64,000 nt of DNA from Pseudomonas sp. N40(2020) (GTDB taxonomy: Bacteria; Pseudomonadota; Gammaproteobacteria; Pseudomonadales; Pseudomonadaceae), in the NCBI RefSeq assembly GCF_014472415.1, contig NZ_JACSZV010000003.1, forward strand, positions 1 through 64,000, in the 5' to 3' direction. The notes under the pieces are model-generated. The model saw only the letters and a list, made by a program, of their open reading frames with translations. It was not told where the DNA came from and made no database searches. Every line of letters begins with the position of its first letter. The stretch's first letter is position 1. Both the position numbers and the translations under genes were made by a program. This document shows, in pieces, positions 25,241 through 34,618 of this stretch.

Positions 25241-26116
25241 TTACGGCTGCGACTGCGGTTGAACCGCGGCTGGATCAAGCGGCTGATAAGGTTGCAGAAC
25301 GGTGTCGCGCTGCTCGCCCAAGACCCAGGCGAAGCCCGAATACATGACCACCAGACAGACGAAAGTGAACAACACCACCATCCACGCTGGCACGATGCGC
25401 ACCAGGTTGCGGCGCTGATCGTTCAGGCCTTCCCAGTGCGGCGACAACTCGCGCGGCACGTCGCCACGCAACTGACGGATCTGGCGATACAAGGCATCGC
25501 GGATGCCTTCGAGTTCGAGCATGCCGCGCGCTTGTACGCGGTACTTGCCCTCGAAACCGAGGGACAGGCACAGGTACATCAGCTCCAGCATCGGCAGGTG
25601 TTTGACCGGGTTCTTCGACAACCGATCGAGCAACTGGAAGAACTTCTCGCCACCGAAGGTTTCGTTGTGGAAGCTGCTGAGCAGGCTCATCTGCGACCAT
25701 TCGCTTTCGTTGCCCCACGGCGTGGTCACGACGGCTTCGTCGACCACGGTGCAGAGCACGTAACGCGCGGCCATCACCTGGCTGCTTTCGGCGCCATTGT
25801 GCAGGGCGCGCACTTCAAACAGCTTGAGCCCGGCGGTCAGGCGCTCGTTGAGCGCGTACAAATCTTCGCGGGTCTCGCTGTGTTTGAGGCGCACCACTTC
25901 CGAGAGCAGTTCGGACGACGCCGCCACCAGCGAATTGAGGCTGATGTTGAACGCTTCGGCCGGACGCAGGCGCGCAGCGTAGATCATGCGTTCTTCCAGT
26001 TGCTCGAAACGCGGCGGCGCGGCGAAGTCGGTCAGCGGACTGGCTGCCGGTCCGTGGCCCTGACGATCGAGCAGGACGGTTTTGTCGTCCTGGTTGTAAT
26101 CCGTTTCCTTGATCAT
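25241..26116 (-). CDS. tssL: T6SS membrane protein TssL (DotU)
   Basis: The protein has 291 residues, with a cytoplasmic N-terminal helical domain typical of DotU (YAARLRPAEAFNISLNSLVAA, VLCTVVDEAVVTTPWG, LELMYLCLSLGFEGKYR) and one membrane helix close to the C-terminus (VPAWMVVLFTFVCLVVMYSGF). It has no OmpA-like peptidoglycan-binding extension, as is usual in Pseudomonas. It anchors the baseplate to TssM. Five bases separate it from tssK. Confidence 0.95.
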   Translation of the reverse strand: MIKETDYNQDDKTVLLDRQGHGPAASPLTDFAAPPRFEQLEERMIYAARLRPAEAFNISLNSLVAASSELLSEVVRLKHSETREDLYALNERLTAGLKLFEVRALHNGAESSQVMAARYVLCTVVDEAVVTTPWGNESEWSQMSLLSSFHNETFGGEKFFQLLDRLSKNPVKHLPMLELMYLCLSLGFEGKYRVQARGMLELEGIRDALYRQIRQLRGDVPRELSPHWEGLNDQRRNLVRIVPAWMVVLFTFVCLVVMYSGFAWVLGEQRDTVLQPYQPLDPAAVQPQSQP

Positions 26117-26121
26117 GTCGG

Positions 26122-27453
26122 TCAGTTCCTGATGGCCCAGAATTTCAGTTCAAGCTCGGCGAATTCGCCGGACACGTGGAACGCGAAGCCGCCGGAGCGC
26201 TCGAGTTGTGCCAGGTCTTCGGAACTGAGTTCGAGGATGAAATAGGTTTTGTTGGAGTGGAACGCGATCTGCCGCGGGGCCACCGGCAACGGTTTGACCT
26301 TGATCCCCGGCAAGTGCAGGTTGACCAGTTGGCGGATGCGCTCCACCGGGCCGACCTTGAGGTGCGCCGGCAAGCGGTGGCGCAGTTCTTCGGAGTCGCA
26401 GTTGGCACTGGCCGCCAGCACGAACGAAGCCGAGCCGAGCAGTTTGTGGTCGTGCAACGGCGACACGATGATGCCGTACTGACGCGCTTGCAGGATCAGT
26501 TCGATGGCGTGCTGTTCGAGCACCATCGACAGCACCTGACGAATCGCTTCCATCAGTTTGCGGAAGCTCGCGCCCTGGTCGGCGTGGGAGTAGCGGCTGT
26601 CCAGACGCGGACGTTTGCTCTCGCCGGAGAAGGTCGCCAGATCGCCGAGCATGGTCAGCAGCGTGCGATACAACTCTTCCGGATGCACCTGCTCCAGACC
26701 CAGATAGTGGCGCAGCAGCAGTTCAGTGCGGTTGATCAGTTGCAGCATCATGAAGTCGCCGACTTCCGCACCGCCGACCTTGCCGTTGGAGCGAATCCGC
26801 TCGGCAATGGTGTCGCCACGGTGGCTGAGCATGCTGATGACTTCTTTCAGGCACGACAGCAAGTAGCTGGAGGCGTGGGCCTGAATGTAGGTCGGCACGA
26901 AGTCCGGATCGAGGCTGATCACGCCGTCGGGCGTGGTGTCGAGCACGTCGCAGATCTTCAGCTTCACGTAGGCCTGATCGCTCTGCTGCTCGCCGAGCAA
27001 CAGTTTGAAATCCGGGCGACCGCAGCTGACCTGGCTGGCGGAATCGTCGCCGGCGTTGGAGTCAGCCACTTCGGCGTCGTACGCGGTGTAACGCGCGAGC
27101 ACGTCGGATTGCTCCGGACGGCGCGCCTCGATGTGGTTGCCGGTGACCAGCGGCAGTGCCAGGTAGATCGGCGTGTTGCCGGTGTTCGGCGGCACGTCGA
27201 GCGCCAGCGGTTCGGTGTTGCCACCGAGTTCGAACAGGCTGCCGTCCGGCAGAATCCCCGAGGCTTCACTGATCACCAGTTTACCCATGTTGAGGAACTG
27301 CAAGTCGATCTCCAGATTGAGGAAACCCCAGGTGTAGCCACCCAGCAATTGGGTGCGGGTTTTCATCTGGTGATCGAAGTAGCGATCGTTGTGCTGGAAG
27401 TGCTGCGGACGCAGCAGCATGCCTTCCTGCCAAATGACTTTATGGGTATTCAT
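26122..27453 (-). CDS. tssK: T6SS baseplate protein TssK
   Basis: The protein has 443 residues. The N-terminus VIWQEGMLLRPQHFQ followed by DRYFD is the most conserved stretch of TssK. The rest matches the expected length and ends in the C-terminal domain that contacts TssL (IAFHSNKTYFILELSS). TssK trimers connect the TssFG wedge to the membrane complex. It lies between tssJ and tssL with gaps of 2 and 5 bases. Confidence 0.95.
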   Translation of the reverse strand: MNTHKVIWQEGMLLRPQHFQHNDRYFDHQMKTRTQLLGGYTWGFLNLEIDLQFLNMGKLVISEASGILPDGSLFELGGNTEPLALDVPPNTGNTPIYLALPLVTGNHIEARRPEQSDVLARYTAYDAEVADSNAGDDSASQVSCGRPDFKLLLGEQQSDQAYVKLKICDVLDTTPDGVISLDPDFVPTYIQAHASSYLLSCLKEVISMLSHRGDTIAERIRSNGKVGGAEVGDFMMLQLINRTELLLRHYLGLEQVHPEELYRTLLTMLGDLATFSGESKRPRLDSRYSHADQGASFRKLMEAIRQVLSMVLEQHAIELILQARQYGIIVSPLHDHKLLGSASFVLAASANCDSEELRHRLPAHLKVGPVERIRQLVNLHLPGIKVKPLPVAPRQIAFHSNKTYFILELSSEDLAQLERSGGFAFHVSGEFAELELKFWAIRN

Positions 27454-27455
27454 GT

Positions 27456-27956
27456 TCAGTCATCCGCCTTGGCGAGCACTTCGTGGGTGTTGCGGATACC
27501 AGCCTGATCGAGGGTCAGATCAGCGTCGGTGAGCTCCAGCGGAGTGATCTGCACCGTGTAGCGCCATTTGGTTTCCGGCAGGTCGCGGTAGGCGGCGAGG
27601 ATGCCGACGTAACGGCTGCCCTCCTCCACGCTGAGTTTCAGCTCCACGGTTTCACCCGGGCGCAATTCGAGTTCTTCGCTGGCCACCAGATCCGGGTTGA
27701 GGGATTCTTTGGCGCGTTCGTAGAGACTGAAGAAGTCAGCGTTCTCGAAGGTCACCGGGTGCTTGAGTTCGAACAGGCGCACCACGATCGGCGAAGGACG
27801 GCCGTTGAGATCCGGGTTCAACTGATCGCTGCCGGTCAGTTTCAGGTTGACCTTGGTCACTTTCGAGTACGGCGACAGCGACGAGCAACCGGCGAGCAGC
27901 ACCAGCACGGTGAGCGCAGTCAGCGTCTTGAAAAAAGCGGTCGAGCGGCGAGACAT
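27456..27956 (-). CDS. tssJ: T6SS outer-membrane lipoprotein TssJ
   Basis: The protein has 166 residues with a lipoprotein signal ending in the lipobox LLAGC (LTVLVLLAGCSS). The mature beta-sandwich contains VVRLFELKHPVTFENADFF, typical of TssJ. I choose ATG 27956 because AAGGA lies at good spacing; ATG 27965 overlaps the fha stop and is also possible. TssJ binds the periplasmic domain of TssM and anchors it to the outer membrane. Confidence 0.92.
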   Translation of the reverse strand: MSRRSTAFFKTLTALTVLVLLAGCSSLSPYSKVTKVNLKLTGSDQLNPDLNGRPSPIVVRLFELKHPVTFENADFFSLYERAKESLNPDLVASEELELRPGETVELKLSVEEGSRYVGILAAYRDLPETKWRYTVQITPLELTDADLTLDQAGIRNTHEVLAKADD

Positions 27957-27961
27957 GCGCA

Positions 27962-29158
27962 TCATCCTTGGTGGTCGGTGTGGAGGGTGGAGATCAGGCG
28001 GATCTGTTCTTCGTAGGCCTGAGCGAAGTCGCGGGCCAGCAGACGCTCGCTCCAGTCATCGTCCTGACGCAGCGCCTGGTGATAACGGCCGAACGCTCTC
28101 CAGCGCCCGCCGGACGTGGCGATCAGTGGCTTGTTGTCGCGCTCGAAACGCAGGGTCAGTTGCTCCGGCGAGAAGTGCTCCAGCGTGCCGCGCACAGCGG
28201 CGCGGCTGGCGGTCAGCAAAGCCACCTGATGCGCCTGCAAGTCACGGAACGCGCGAGAGATGGCTTGCTCGGCCGGCAGATGCCCGGGCTTGCTCGGCTG
28301 CAACAGAATCTGCAGTGCTTCGCTCGGGTCGACGGCGAATTTCAGCGGGTTCTTGTTGGTGCCTTGCACGGTGGTCTGGGCCAGACGCAGCTCGTTCTTC
28401 AGCTCCGAACGTGTACGCAGGCTCTGCTGCAAACCGCCGATGCTCTGACGCAGCAGACGCGCGGCGTTCAGTGCCAGGGCTTCGCGTTCGTCATGACTGA
28501 GGCCTTTGACATCCACGCCCAGCGCAGCACCGAAGTGATCCCAGAAACCTTCGCTCTGACGCTCGACGGCTTTAGGCGCCGGAGCAGGCTCAGGTTCGGC
28601 GGGCGCGGCGATCAGTTCCGGCACCATCAGGCTTTCCATATCGATGCGCGCATAGTCGGCACGCTGACGGGAGTCTTCAGGCTTGGTGTTCGGCGCCAGC
28701 AGTTCGTCGATTTCCGAGTAGACGCGCTCTTGCTGTTCGAGGGCGTTAAGCGGATCGAGATCGAGGAACGCGTCATCGGGGATGATGCTGCCAGCGGCGC
28801 GTGGACGGCCGACTTCACCGTCGAAGGTTGCCGGGTCACGCACCAGTCGCGCGCGAATCTCGAAGTCACCCAGCACGTAGGTGCTGCCGTGCTCGATGCG
28901 CATCGGTTCGCCCTTGTGCAGGCGTGCGCCGCTTGTGCCGTCCTGAACACCATTGCTGCTGGTGTCGGTCAGGAAAAACGTGCCTTCGCGGTAGCTGACA
29001 ATCGCGTGATGATTGGACAGATGACGCTTGCGGTCAGGGATGATCCAGTCGCAGTCCTCGCCCCGCCCGATCACGCCGCCGGCCTGTTTGAAGGTCTTCT
29101 GGCACAACTCGGTGGGCACGAACTGCTTGGTGTTCAGCATTTCGAAAACCAATTCCAT
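27962..29158 (-). CDS. fha: T6SS FHA-domain protein (Fha/TagH)
   Basis: The protein has 398 residues. Residues ~5-95 are an FHA phosphothreonine-binding domain (IGRGEDCDWIIPD, RHLSNHHAIVSY, DTSSNGVQ). A variable linker leads to the conserved C-terminal domain of T6SS FHA proteins (FWDHFGAALGVD, the helical region, and LTLRFERDNKPL with a tyrosine-rich end). Fha is recruited by and reads the kinase-phosphatase switch. It is placed between the small lipoprotein and tssJ, as in HSI-II. Confidence 0.93.
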   Translation of the reverse strand: MELVFEMLNTKQFVPTELCQKTFKQAGGVIGRGEDCDWIIPDRKRHLSNHHAIVSYREGTFFLTDTSSNGVQDGTSGARLHKGEPMRIEHGSTYVLGDFEIRARLVRDPATFDGEVGRPRAAGSIIPDDAFLDLDPLNALEQQERVYSEIDELLAPNTKPEDSRQRADYARIDMESLMVPELIAAPAEPEPAPAPKAVERQSEGFWDHFGAALGVDVKGLSHDEREALALNAARLLRQSIGGLQQSLRTRSELKNELRLAQTTVQGTNKNPLKFAVDPSEALQILLQPSKPGHLPAEQAISRAFRDLQAHQVALLTASRAAVRGTLEHFSPEQLTLRFERDNKPLIATSGGRWRAFGRYHQALRQDDDWSERLLARDFAQAYEEQIRLISTLHTDHQG

Positions 29159-29176
29159 GTTTGATGCTCCTTGCGG

Positions 29177-29317
29177 TCACTTGCCGCGATTGACCGCTTG
29201 CGGATCACCCAACGGGCGATAGTCGTTGTCGTTGAATTTGTAATTGCCGCTACAGCCGCCAAGGCCGCATAGAACGACGAGGGTCAGCAGGACAGCGTGC
29301 CAGTGACGAACAGACAT
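29177..29317 (-). CDS. Small T6SS-cluster lipoprotein (46 aa, OrfX/PA1664-like position)
   Basis: A 46-residue frame opens with ATG 29317, preceded by GGAG. It has a lipoprotein signal (HAVLLTLVVLCGLGGC, lipid anchor Cys22) and a 24-residue mature part ending YRPLGDPQAVNRGK. It lies between sfa and fha. In P. aeruginosa HSI-II a small unnamed gene occupies the same place. Its function is unknown; location in the envelope and retention in the cluster suggest an accessory role. Confidence 0.8.
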   Translation of the reverse strand: MSVRHWHAVLLTLVVLCGLGGCSGNYKFNDNDYRPLGDPQAVNRGK

Positions 29318-29410
29318 CAGAGGGTCTCCAGGGGTAGACAAAGCACAAAGCGCCGACCCTTGCGGGCGGCGCTGAAATTGTTTTTTTGCGGGGAAATCGA
29401 TGATTTTGGC

Positions 29411-30931
29411 CTACCCATCGAAATCTCCCAGATTGATGTTCAACCGCCCGAGGCGGTACAGCAGCGTGCGCCGGGGCAGGCCCAGTTCGCGGGCGGCGAG
29501 GGTCTGGTTGCCGTCGTTTTTGCGCAGGCAATCGAGCAGTAAAGTGCGCTCGACCTGTTCCAGGCGTTCGCGCAGATTCAGACCGCTGCTGTCTTCAGGC
29601 ATCGGCTCCATGCGCAGGGAAAAATGCTCGGCGAGCAACTCGCCGCCCTCGCACAACAGCACCGCGCGTTCGACCAGTGCCTTGAGTTCGCGAACGTTGC
29701 CGGGGAAGGTGTAACCGCACAGGTGCTCAAGCGCCCCGTCCGACCAGCGCACCGGATCACGCTGCAAGAAGGTGCAGGTCTTTTCGGCGAAGTGCCGAGC
29801 CAGATCGAGGATGTCGCCTTCGCGCTGGCGCAGGGCCGGCAGTTCGATCGGGAATTGCGCGAGGCGGTAGTACAAGTCCTCGCGGAATTTACCTTCGCTG
29901 ACCAGCACCGACAGATCGCGGTGCGTCGCGGCGATGATGCGCACGTCGATCTTGTGCGTGTCGTTGGAACCCAGCGGACGGATCTCGCCCTCCTGCAACA
30001 CGCGCAGGATCTTGGCCTGCAACGACAGCGGCATGTCACCAATTTCGTCGAGCAACAGCGTGCCGCCATTGGCCGCGTCGAACAGCCCGGCGCGGTCGCG
30101 GTCGGCACCGGTGAAGGCACCTTTGCGATAACCGAACAGTTCGCTTTCCAGCAGGTTTTCCGGGAACGCCGCGCAGTTCTGCACGATGAACGCCTGAGAA
30201 CGACGCGGGCCGCAATCATGAATCGCCCGCGCCACGACTTCCTTGCCGGTACCGGTCTCGCCGCGCAACAGCACGGTGTACGGGCTGTGCAGGACTTTGC
30301 TGATCAGCGAGTAGGTCTGACGCATCGCCGCGCTTTTGCCGATCAACCCGTAACCGCTGATGCTCGGCACACTGCGCAGTGCCGGTTCCATTACATCCAG
30401 CGGCTGACGCAGGCGTTGCAGCAAATGCAATTGCCCCAGCACAAACGAGCCGAGCTGACCCAGCGAATCAGCAAAGCCCTGCAGGTCGGTGCGATGACGA
30501 CTGGCACACAGCAGCAAGCCTTCGACAGCCTTGTGATGATTGACCAGCGGCACGCACAACAGCGACTGCCACGGCGCCGTCGCGGCGGGTAGGAAACTGG
30601 TTTCGTGCAGGCTGCCACTGAGGTCGTCGAGGCACACCACGCGGTTCTGGCACAGGGCGAATTGCAACAGTTGCTCACCGTTGTAATCCGCCGGCAGGCT
30701 CGCGGCCTGACGCGGTTGCAATGCACCGTCGAGGTACTCGGCGTTCATACCGAGGCACGTGTGGGTGGCGTCGAGCAGATACAGCTGCGTCAATTCGCAG
30801 CCACTCAACTCGGCCAACCCACGCACGAATTCACCCAGCAACGCAGCACCGTCCGCCGCCCGCGACAGACTGGCGAACTGCGCCAGCAACGCTTCGGCAT
30901 AGACCAGCGGCTGCGGCACTTGAGTGAACAT
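29411..30931 (-). CDS. sfa: Sigma-54 dependent transcriptional activator (Sfa2-like)
   Basis: The protein has 506 residues. The N-terminal ~170 residues are GAF-like. A central AAA+ domain follows, with Walker A GETGTGKE and the sigma-54-contacting loop GAFTGAD. A C-terminal Fis-type helix-turn-helix (QTLAARELGLPRRTLLYRL) closes it. It activates RNA polymerase holding RpoN at -24/-12 promoters. ATG 30931 has GAGG upstream. It sits right after clpV, as sfa2 in HSI-II, so the cluster or its hcp/vgrG partners are probably RpoN-regulated; I found no convincing -24/-12 site upstream of tssA. Confidence 0.93.
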   Translation of the reverse strand: MFTQVPQPLVYAEALLAQFASLSRAADGAALLGEFVRGLAELSGCELTQLYLLDATHTCLGMNAEYLDGALQPRQAASLPADYNGEQLLQFALCQNRVVCLDDLSGSLHETSFLPAATAPWQSLLCVPLVNHHKAVEGLLLCASRHRTDLQGFADSLGQLGSFVLGQLHLLQRLRQPLDVMEPALRSVPSISGYGLIGKSAAMRQTYSLISKVLHSPYTVLLRGETGTGKEVVARAIHDCGPRRSQAFIVQNCAAFPENLLESELFGYRKGAFTGADRDRAGLFDAANGGTLLLDEIGDMPLSLQAKILRVLQEGEIRPLGSNDTHKIDVRIIAATHRDLSVLVSEGKFREDLYYRLAQFPIELPALRQREGDILDLARHFAEKTCTFLQRDPVRWSDGALEHLCGYTFPGNVRELKALVERAVLLCEGGELLAEHFSLRMEPMPEDSSGLNLRERLEQVERTLLLDCLRKNDGNQTLAARELGLPRRTLLYRLGRLNINLGDFDG

Positions 30932-30941
30932 CACGCCCACC

Positions 30942-33599
30942 TCAGGCGAACTCGCACATCACGCTGGCGTTGCCGTCGAGCGTGGCATGCACACGCTTGA
31001 GGCTTTCGCCGGTGGCCATCGCGTCGAGCAGACGATCCGCCACCAGCGGCAGTACGTGCTGATCAAGCAGATGATCAATCAGGCGTGCACCGCTGTCGCT
31101 TTGCGTGCAGCGCTCGGACAGGTGATCGACGAGGTTCTGGCACCAGCTGAAATCCAGCTGACGACGGTTGAGGCGCTCGCCGAGACGACCGAGTTTGATC
31201 TCGATCAGCTCGCGCAATACCGGGCCACCGACCGGGTAGTACGGCACCACTTTCATCCGCGCCAGCAGCGCCGGCTTGAAGTGTTTGCTGAGTACCGGCC
31301 GAATGGTTTCTTCGAGCAGTTCGGCGGTTGGCCGCGCGCCGTCTTCACAGAGGTCGCTGATCTTGTCGCTACCGAGGTTCGAGGTCATCAGGATCAACGT
31401 ATTGCGGAAGTCGATCTCGCGACCTTCGCCGTCGTTGGCCACGCCTTTGTCGAAGATTTGGTAGAACAGGTTGAGCACGTCCGGATCAGCCTTTTCGACT
31501 TCATCGAGTAGCACCACCGAGTACGGTTTCTGGCGCACGGCTTCGGTAAGCATGCCGCCCTCGCCGTAACCGACGTAGCCCGGCGGCGCCCCGATCAGGC
31601 GCGAGACGGTGTGCTTCTCCTGGAACTCGGACATGTTGATGGTGGTGATGAAACGATCACCGCCGTACAGCAGATCGGCGAGTGCCAGTGCGGTTTCGGT
31701 CTTGCCGACGCCGCTCGGGCCAACCAGCAGGAACACGCCGACCGGTGCATCAGGCTTGTTCAGGCCGGCGGCGGTGGCGCGCATCGAGCGATCCAGTGCG
31801 TGTACGGCTTGTTCCTGACCACGGATGCGCGTGCGCAGGTCGGTGGCGAAACTGGCGACTTTGGCGTTGTGCTCACGGGCCAGTTGCGCCAGCGGCACGC
31901 CAGTCCAGGCGCTGATCACTTCAGCCACCAGACGCGGGCAGACTTCGAAGCTGACCAGACGCTCTTTGACTTGCGCGGCGGTCAGAGCACTGTGGGTTTC
32001 GTTGAGCTGGGCTTCCAGCGCTTCAACGCTTTGGCCGTCCTCGACCTCGGCAACGATGGTTTCGATCACGGTGCCTTCAGCGTCTTCTTCAACGTTGACG
32101 GTCGGCTCGACGGCGGCGGCTTCGCGGGCCTTGGCCAATTGCTGACGCAGCTCCAGCAGGCGCTCGGCCAGCTGCTTCTGCTCAGTCCACAGGGTTTCCA
32201 GCGCGACCATCTCGTTTTCGGCTTCGTCCAGACGCGCTTCCAGTGCTTCCAGCGCTTCGTGGTCGATCAGCAGACCGGCTTCGGCATCGCGGCGCAGGGC
32301 CTGACGCTGACGGCCACCTTCGGCCAGTTCGCCACGCAGACGCTCAAGGCTTTCCGGGGCGGCGGCGAGGCTGATGCGCACGCGGGCGCACGCAGTATCG
32401 AGGACGTCGACGGCTTTGTCCGGCAGTTGCCGACCGGCCAGATAACGCGCAGACAGCTCGGCGGCAGAAACCACCGCGTCATCACGCAGGTAGATGCCGT
32501 GGCTTTTCTCGTAGACCTGAGCCAGACCACGGAGGATGGTTACCGCTTCGCTGACAGTCGGTTCGTGCAGTTGCACCGGTTGGAAACGACGGGCCAGGGC
32601 CGGGTCTTTCTCGAAGTATTTCTTGTACTCGGCCCAGGTGGTCGCGGCGATGGTGCGCAGTTCGCCGCGAGCCAGTGCCGGTTTCAGCAGGTTGGCCGCG
32701 TCGGAACCACCGGCATTGCCGCCCGCGCCGATCAGAGTGTGGGCTTCGTCGATGAACAGGATGATCGGCTTCGGCGAGGCTTTGACCTCATCGATCACGC
32801 CTTTGAGACGGCGTTCGAATTCGCCTTTGACGCTGGCGCCAGCCTGCAACAGGCCCATGTCCAGCGACAGCAGTTCAACGCCTTTGAGTACCTGCGGCAC
32901 TTCACCGGCAGCGATACGCGAGGCGAGGCCTTCGACGATGGCGGTTTTACCGACACCGGCTTCACCGACGACGATCGGGTTGTTTTTGCGGCGACGGGCA
33001 AGGATATCGACCATCTGACGGATCGCGCCGTCGCGGCACAGCACCGGGTCGAGTTTGCCGTCACGGGCCTGTTGGGTCAGGTTGTGGGTGAAACGCTGCA
33101 ACAGCGATTCGCCCTGCGCGGCCGGTTTGCCGTTGGCCGCCGGTTGCTCCTGTTGCGACAGAGCAAATTCTTTCAGGCGATCGATGTTCAGCTTGGCGAG
33201 CAGCGGCTGATAACGGCTGCCGGCATAACGCATCGGGTTACGCAGCAGGGCGAGGATCAGCGCGGCGTCTTCGACCTGGGTCTGGCCCAGTTCGAGGTTG
33301 GCCACCAACAGGGCGTCTTGCAGCCATTGCACCAGTTCCGGTGCGAACACCGGGTTGCGCGAAGCGCTGTGTTCAACGCGCGATTGCAGCGCGGCACTCA
33401 GCTCACCGGCATCGACGTCAGCATCTTGCAACGCGCGTGCGAGCAAGCCGTTCGGACGCTCCAGCAGGCCGAGCATCAAGTCTTCGACGAGGATCTTGCT
33501 GCCGCCACGGGCAACGCAACGCTCGGCCGAACGCTCCAGGTCACGACGGGTTTCGGCGTCCAGCGCCTGGATGAGTTGTTGCAGGTCTACGTTGATCAT
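30942..33599 (-). CDS. clpV: T6SS sheath-disassembly ATPase ClpV (TssH)
   Basis: The protein has 885 residues. It has an N-terminal Clp-N domain that binds TssC, a first AAA+ module with Walker A GEAGVGKT at 212-219 and Walker B ILFIDEAHTL, a coiled-coil middle region (LEALEARLDEAENEMVALE), and a second AAA+ module with Walker A GPSGVGKT near 626 and VVLLDEVEKADP. It unfolds the contracted TssBC sheath for reuse. It lies 11 bases after tssG. Confidence 0.96.
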   Translation of the reverse strand: MINVDLQQLIQALDAETRRDLERSAERCVARGGSKILVEDLMLGLLERPNGLLARALQDADVDAGELSAALQSRVEHSASRNPVFAPELVQWLQDALLVANLELGQTQVEDAALILALLRNPMRYAGSRYQPLLAKLNIDRLKEFALSQQEQPAANGKPAAQGESLLQRFTHNLTQQARDGKLDPVLCRDGAIRQMVDILARRRKNNPIVVGEAGVGKTAIVEGLASRIAAGEVPQVLKGVELLSLDMGLLQAGASVKGEFERRLKGVIDEVKASPKPIILFIDEAHTLIGAGGNAGGSDAANLLKPALARGELRTIAATTWAEYKKYFEKDPALARRFQPVQLHEPTVSEAVTILRGLAQVYEKSHGIYLRDDAVVSAAELSARYLAGRQLPDKAVDVLDTACARVRISLAAAPESLERLRGELAEGGRQRQALRRDAEAGLLIDHEALEALEARLDEAENEMVALETLWTEQKQLAERLLELRQQLAKAREAAAVEPTVNVEEDAEGTVIETIVAEVEDGQSVEALEAQLNETHSALTAAQVKERLVSFEVCPRLVAEVISAWTGVPLAQLAREHNAKVASFATDLRTRIRGQEQAVHALDRSMRATAAGLNKPDAPVGVFLLVGPSGVGKTETALALADLLYGGDRFITTINMSEFQEKHTVSRLIGAPPGYVGYGEGGMLTEAVRQKPYSVVLLDEVEKADPDVLNLFYQIFDKGVANDGEGREIDFRNTLILMTSNLGSDKISDLCEDGARPTAELLEETIRPVLSKHFKPALLARMKVVPYYPVGGPVLRELIEIKLGRLGERLNRRQLDFSWCQNLVDHLSERCTQSDSGARLIDHLLDQHVLPLVADRLLDAMATGESLKRVHATLDGNASVMCEFA

Positions 33600-33610
33600 G
33601 GCTCACGTCC

Positions 33611-34618
33611 TTAATGAATTTTGCTGCCCAGGGTCACCACGCCGTCCGCTTTCTCGCGGCCCAGCCAACTGGTCCAACCGAGGCGACAGGCGTTCTGCTC
33701 ACCAATGCGCAGTTCGCGGATTTCTTCCTGGCGCAAAACCAGGCGAATGTCGTAATCGAGCGGGTCACGCAGGGTGAACCGCACCAGCGCGCAGAGCGGC
33801 TGGTAACCGAAGCCGATCGGCAGGAATTCGTGGAATCGCTGCCAGTCGAGTTGGGTGATGTGAATGCGGAATTTGCCGCTGCGGTCGCGCACGTGTTCGC
33901 CGAGCACCAGGTCTTCGCCGAGCATGCTGTTGGCACGCCCCAAACGATTGCGCTGCTCTTCGAGAATTTCCACGCGGCGCTCGATGCACTGCTCGATGAC
34001 CAGGTCTTCGTGCTTGAAGTAGTAACGCAGCACGGCTTCGATCAGCGCCGCCGAGTGCGCCCGCAAGCTGAGCAGGCCGAGGTACGGCAGCAGGCGTTTC
34101 CAGTTGAGTTCCTTGGCCTTGCGGATCTCGTCGCCGCCCAGACCGATCAGCGCGAACAGCTGCGACGAGAACGGGTCGATCGCGCCGCTCTGGAAACTCG
34201 CGCGGTAGCGGTACTTGCGCCAGATCGGCAGCATCAGCCGTTGCAGGCGATGGTGGAACAGGTCGAGGAAATTGCGCGTCGGGTTGCCGTCTTCGCTGTC
34301 GCCCAGTGCCTGCTCGCCGTAGAACGCCGGCAGCGGCGAGCCGGAACCGACCAGACCGATCAGGTTGAACCGCATACGCGCGCGCATCTGCCCGTGCTCT
34401 TCAAAAAACTCCACGCGATCGACATCGCTGCGCGGGAATCCGAGGCTCGGGTTGGCCTGGAACTCGACGTGATCGTACAAATCGTCTTCGCTCAGGTGCG
34501 GGTGTGCCTCGCGCAGCCGGTCGATCACCAGCAGCACGGCCTGAAACAGCGAGTATTCGCGTATTACCCGGGTCAACCCGCTTAAAGCAGGGGTTGCAGA
34601 CCCATACGTGGTGTCCAT
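33611..34618 (-). CDS. tssG: T6SS baseplate protein TssG
   Basis: The protein has 335 residues, the usual length. Landmarks are FQAVLLVIDRLREAHP, VEFQANPSLGFPRSDV, LIGLVGSGSPLPAFY and FLDLFHHRLQRL, all conserved in TssG. It forms the wedge with TssF and TssK. The start overlaps the 3' end of tssF by 37 bases, so the genes are coupled. Confidence 0.95.
   Translation of the reverse strand: MDTTYGSATPALSGLTRVIREYSLFQAVLLVIDRLREAHPHLSEDDLYDHVEFQANPSLGFPRSDVDRVEFFEEHGQMRARMRFNLIGLVGSGSPLPAFYGEQALGDSEDGNPTRNFLDLFHHRLQRLMLPIWRKYRYRASFQSGAIDPFSSQLFALIGLGGDEIRKAKELNWKRLLPYLGLLSLRAHSAALIEAVLRYYFKHEDLVIEQCIERRVEILEEQRNRLGRANSMLGEDLVLGEHVRDRSGKFRIHITQLDWQRFHEFLPIGFGYQPLCALVRFTLRDPLDYDIRLVLRQEEIRELRIGEQNACRLGWTSWLGREKADGVVTLGSKIH

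Noticed and set aside
31611..33614. 667-codon plus-strand open frame opposite clpV
   Set aside because: Antisense shadow of a clearly coding AAA+ gene.
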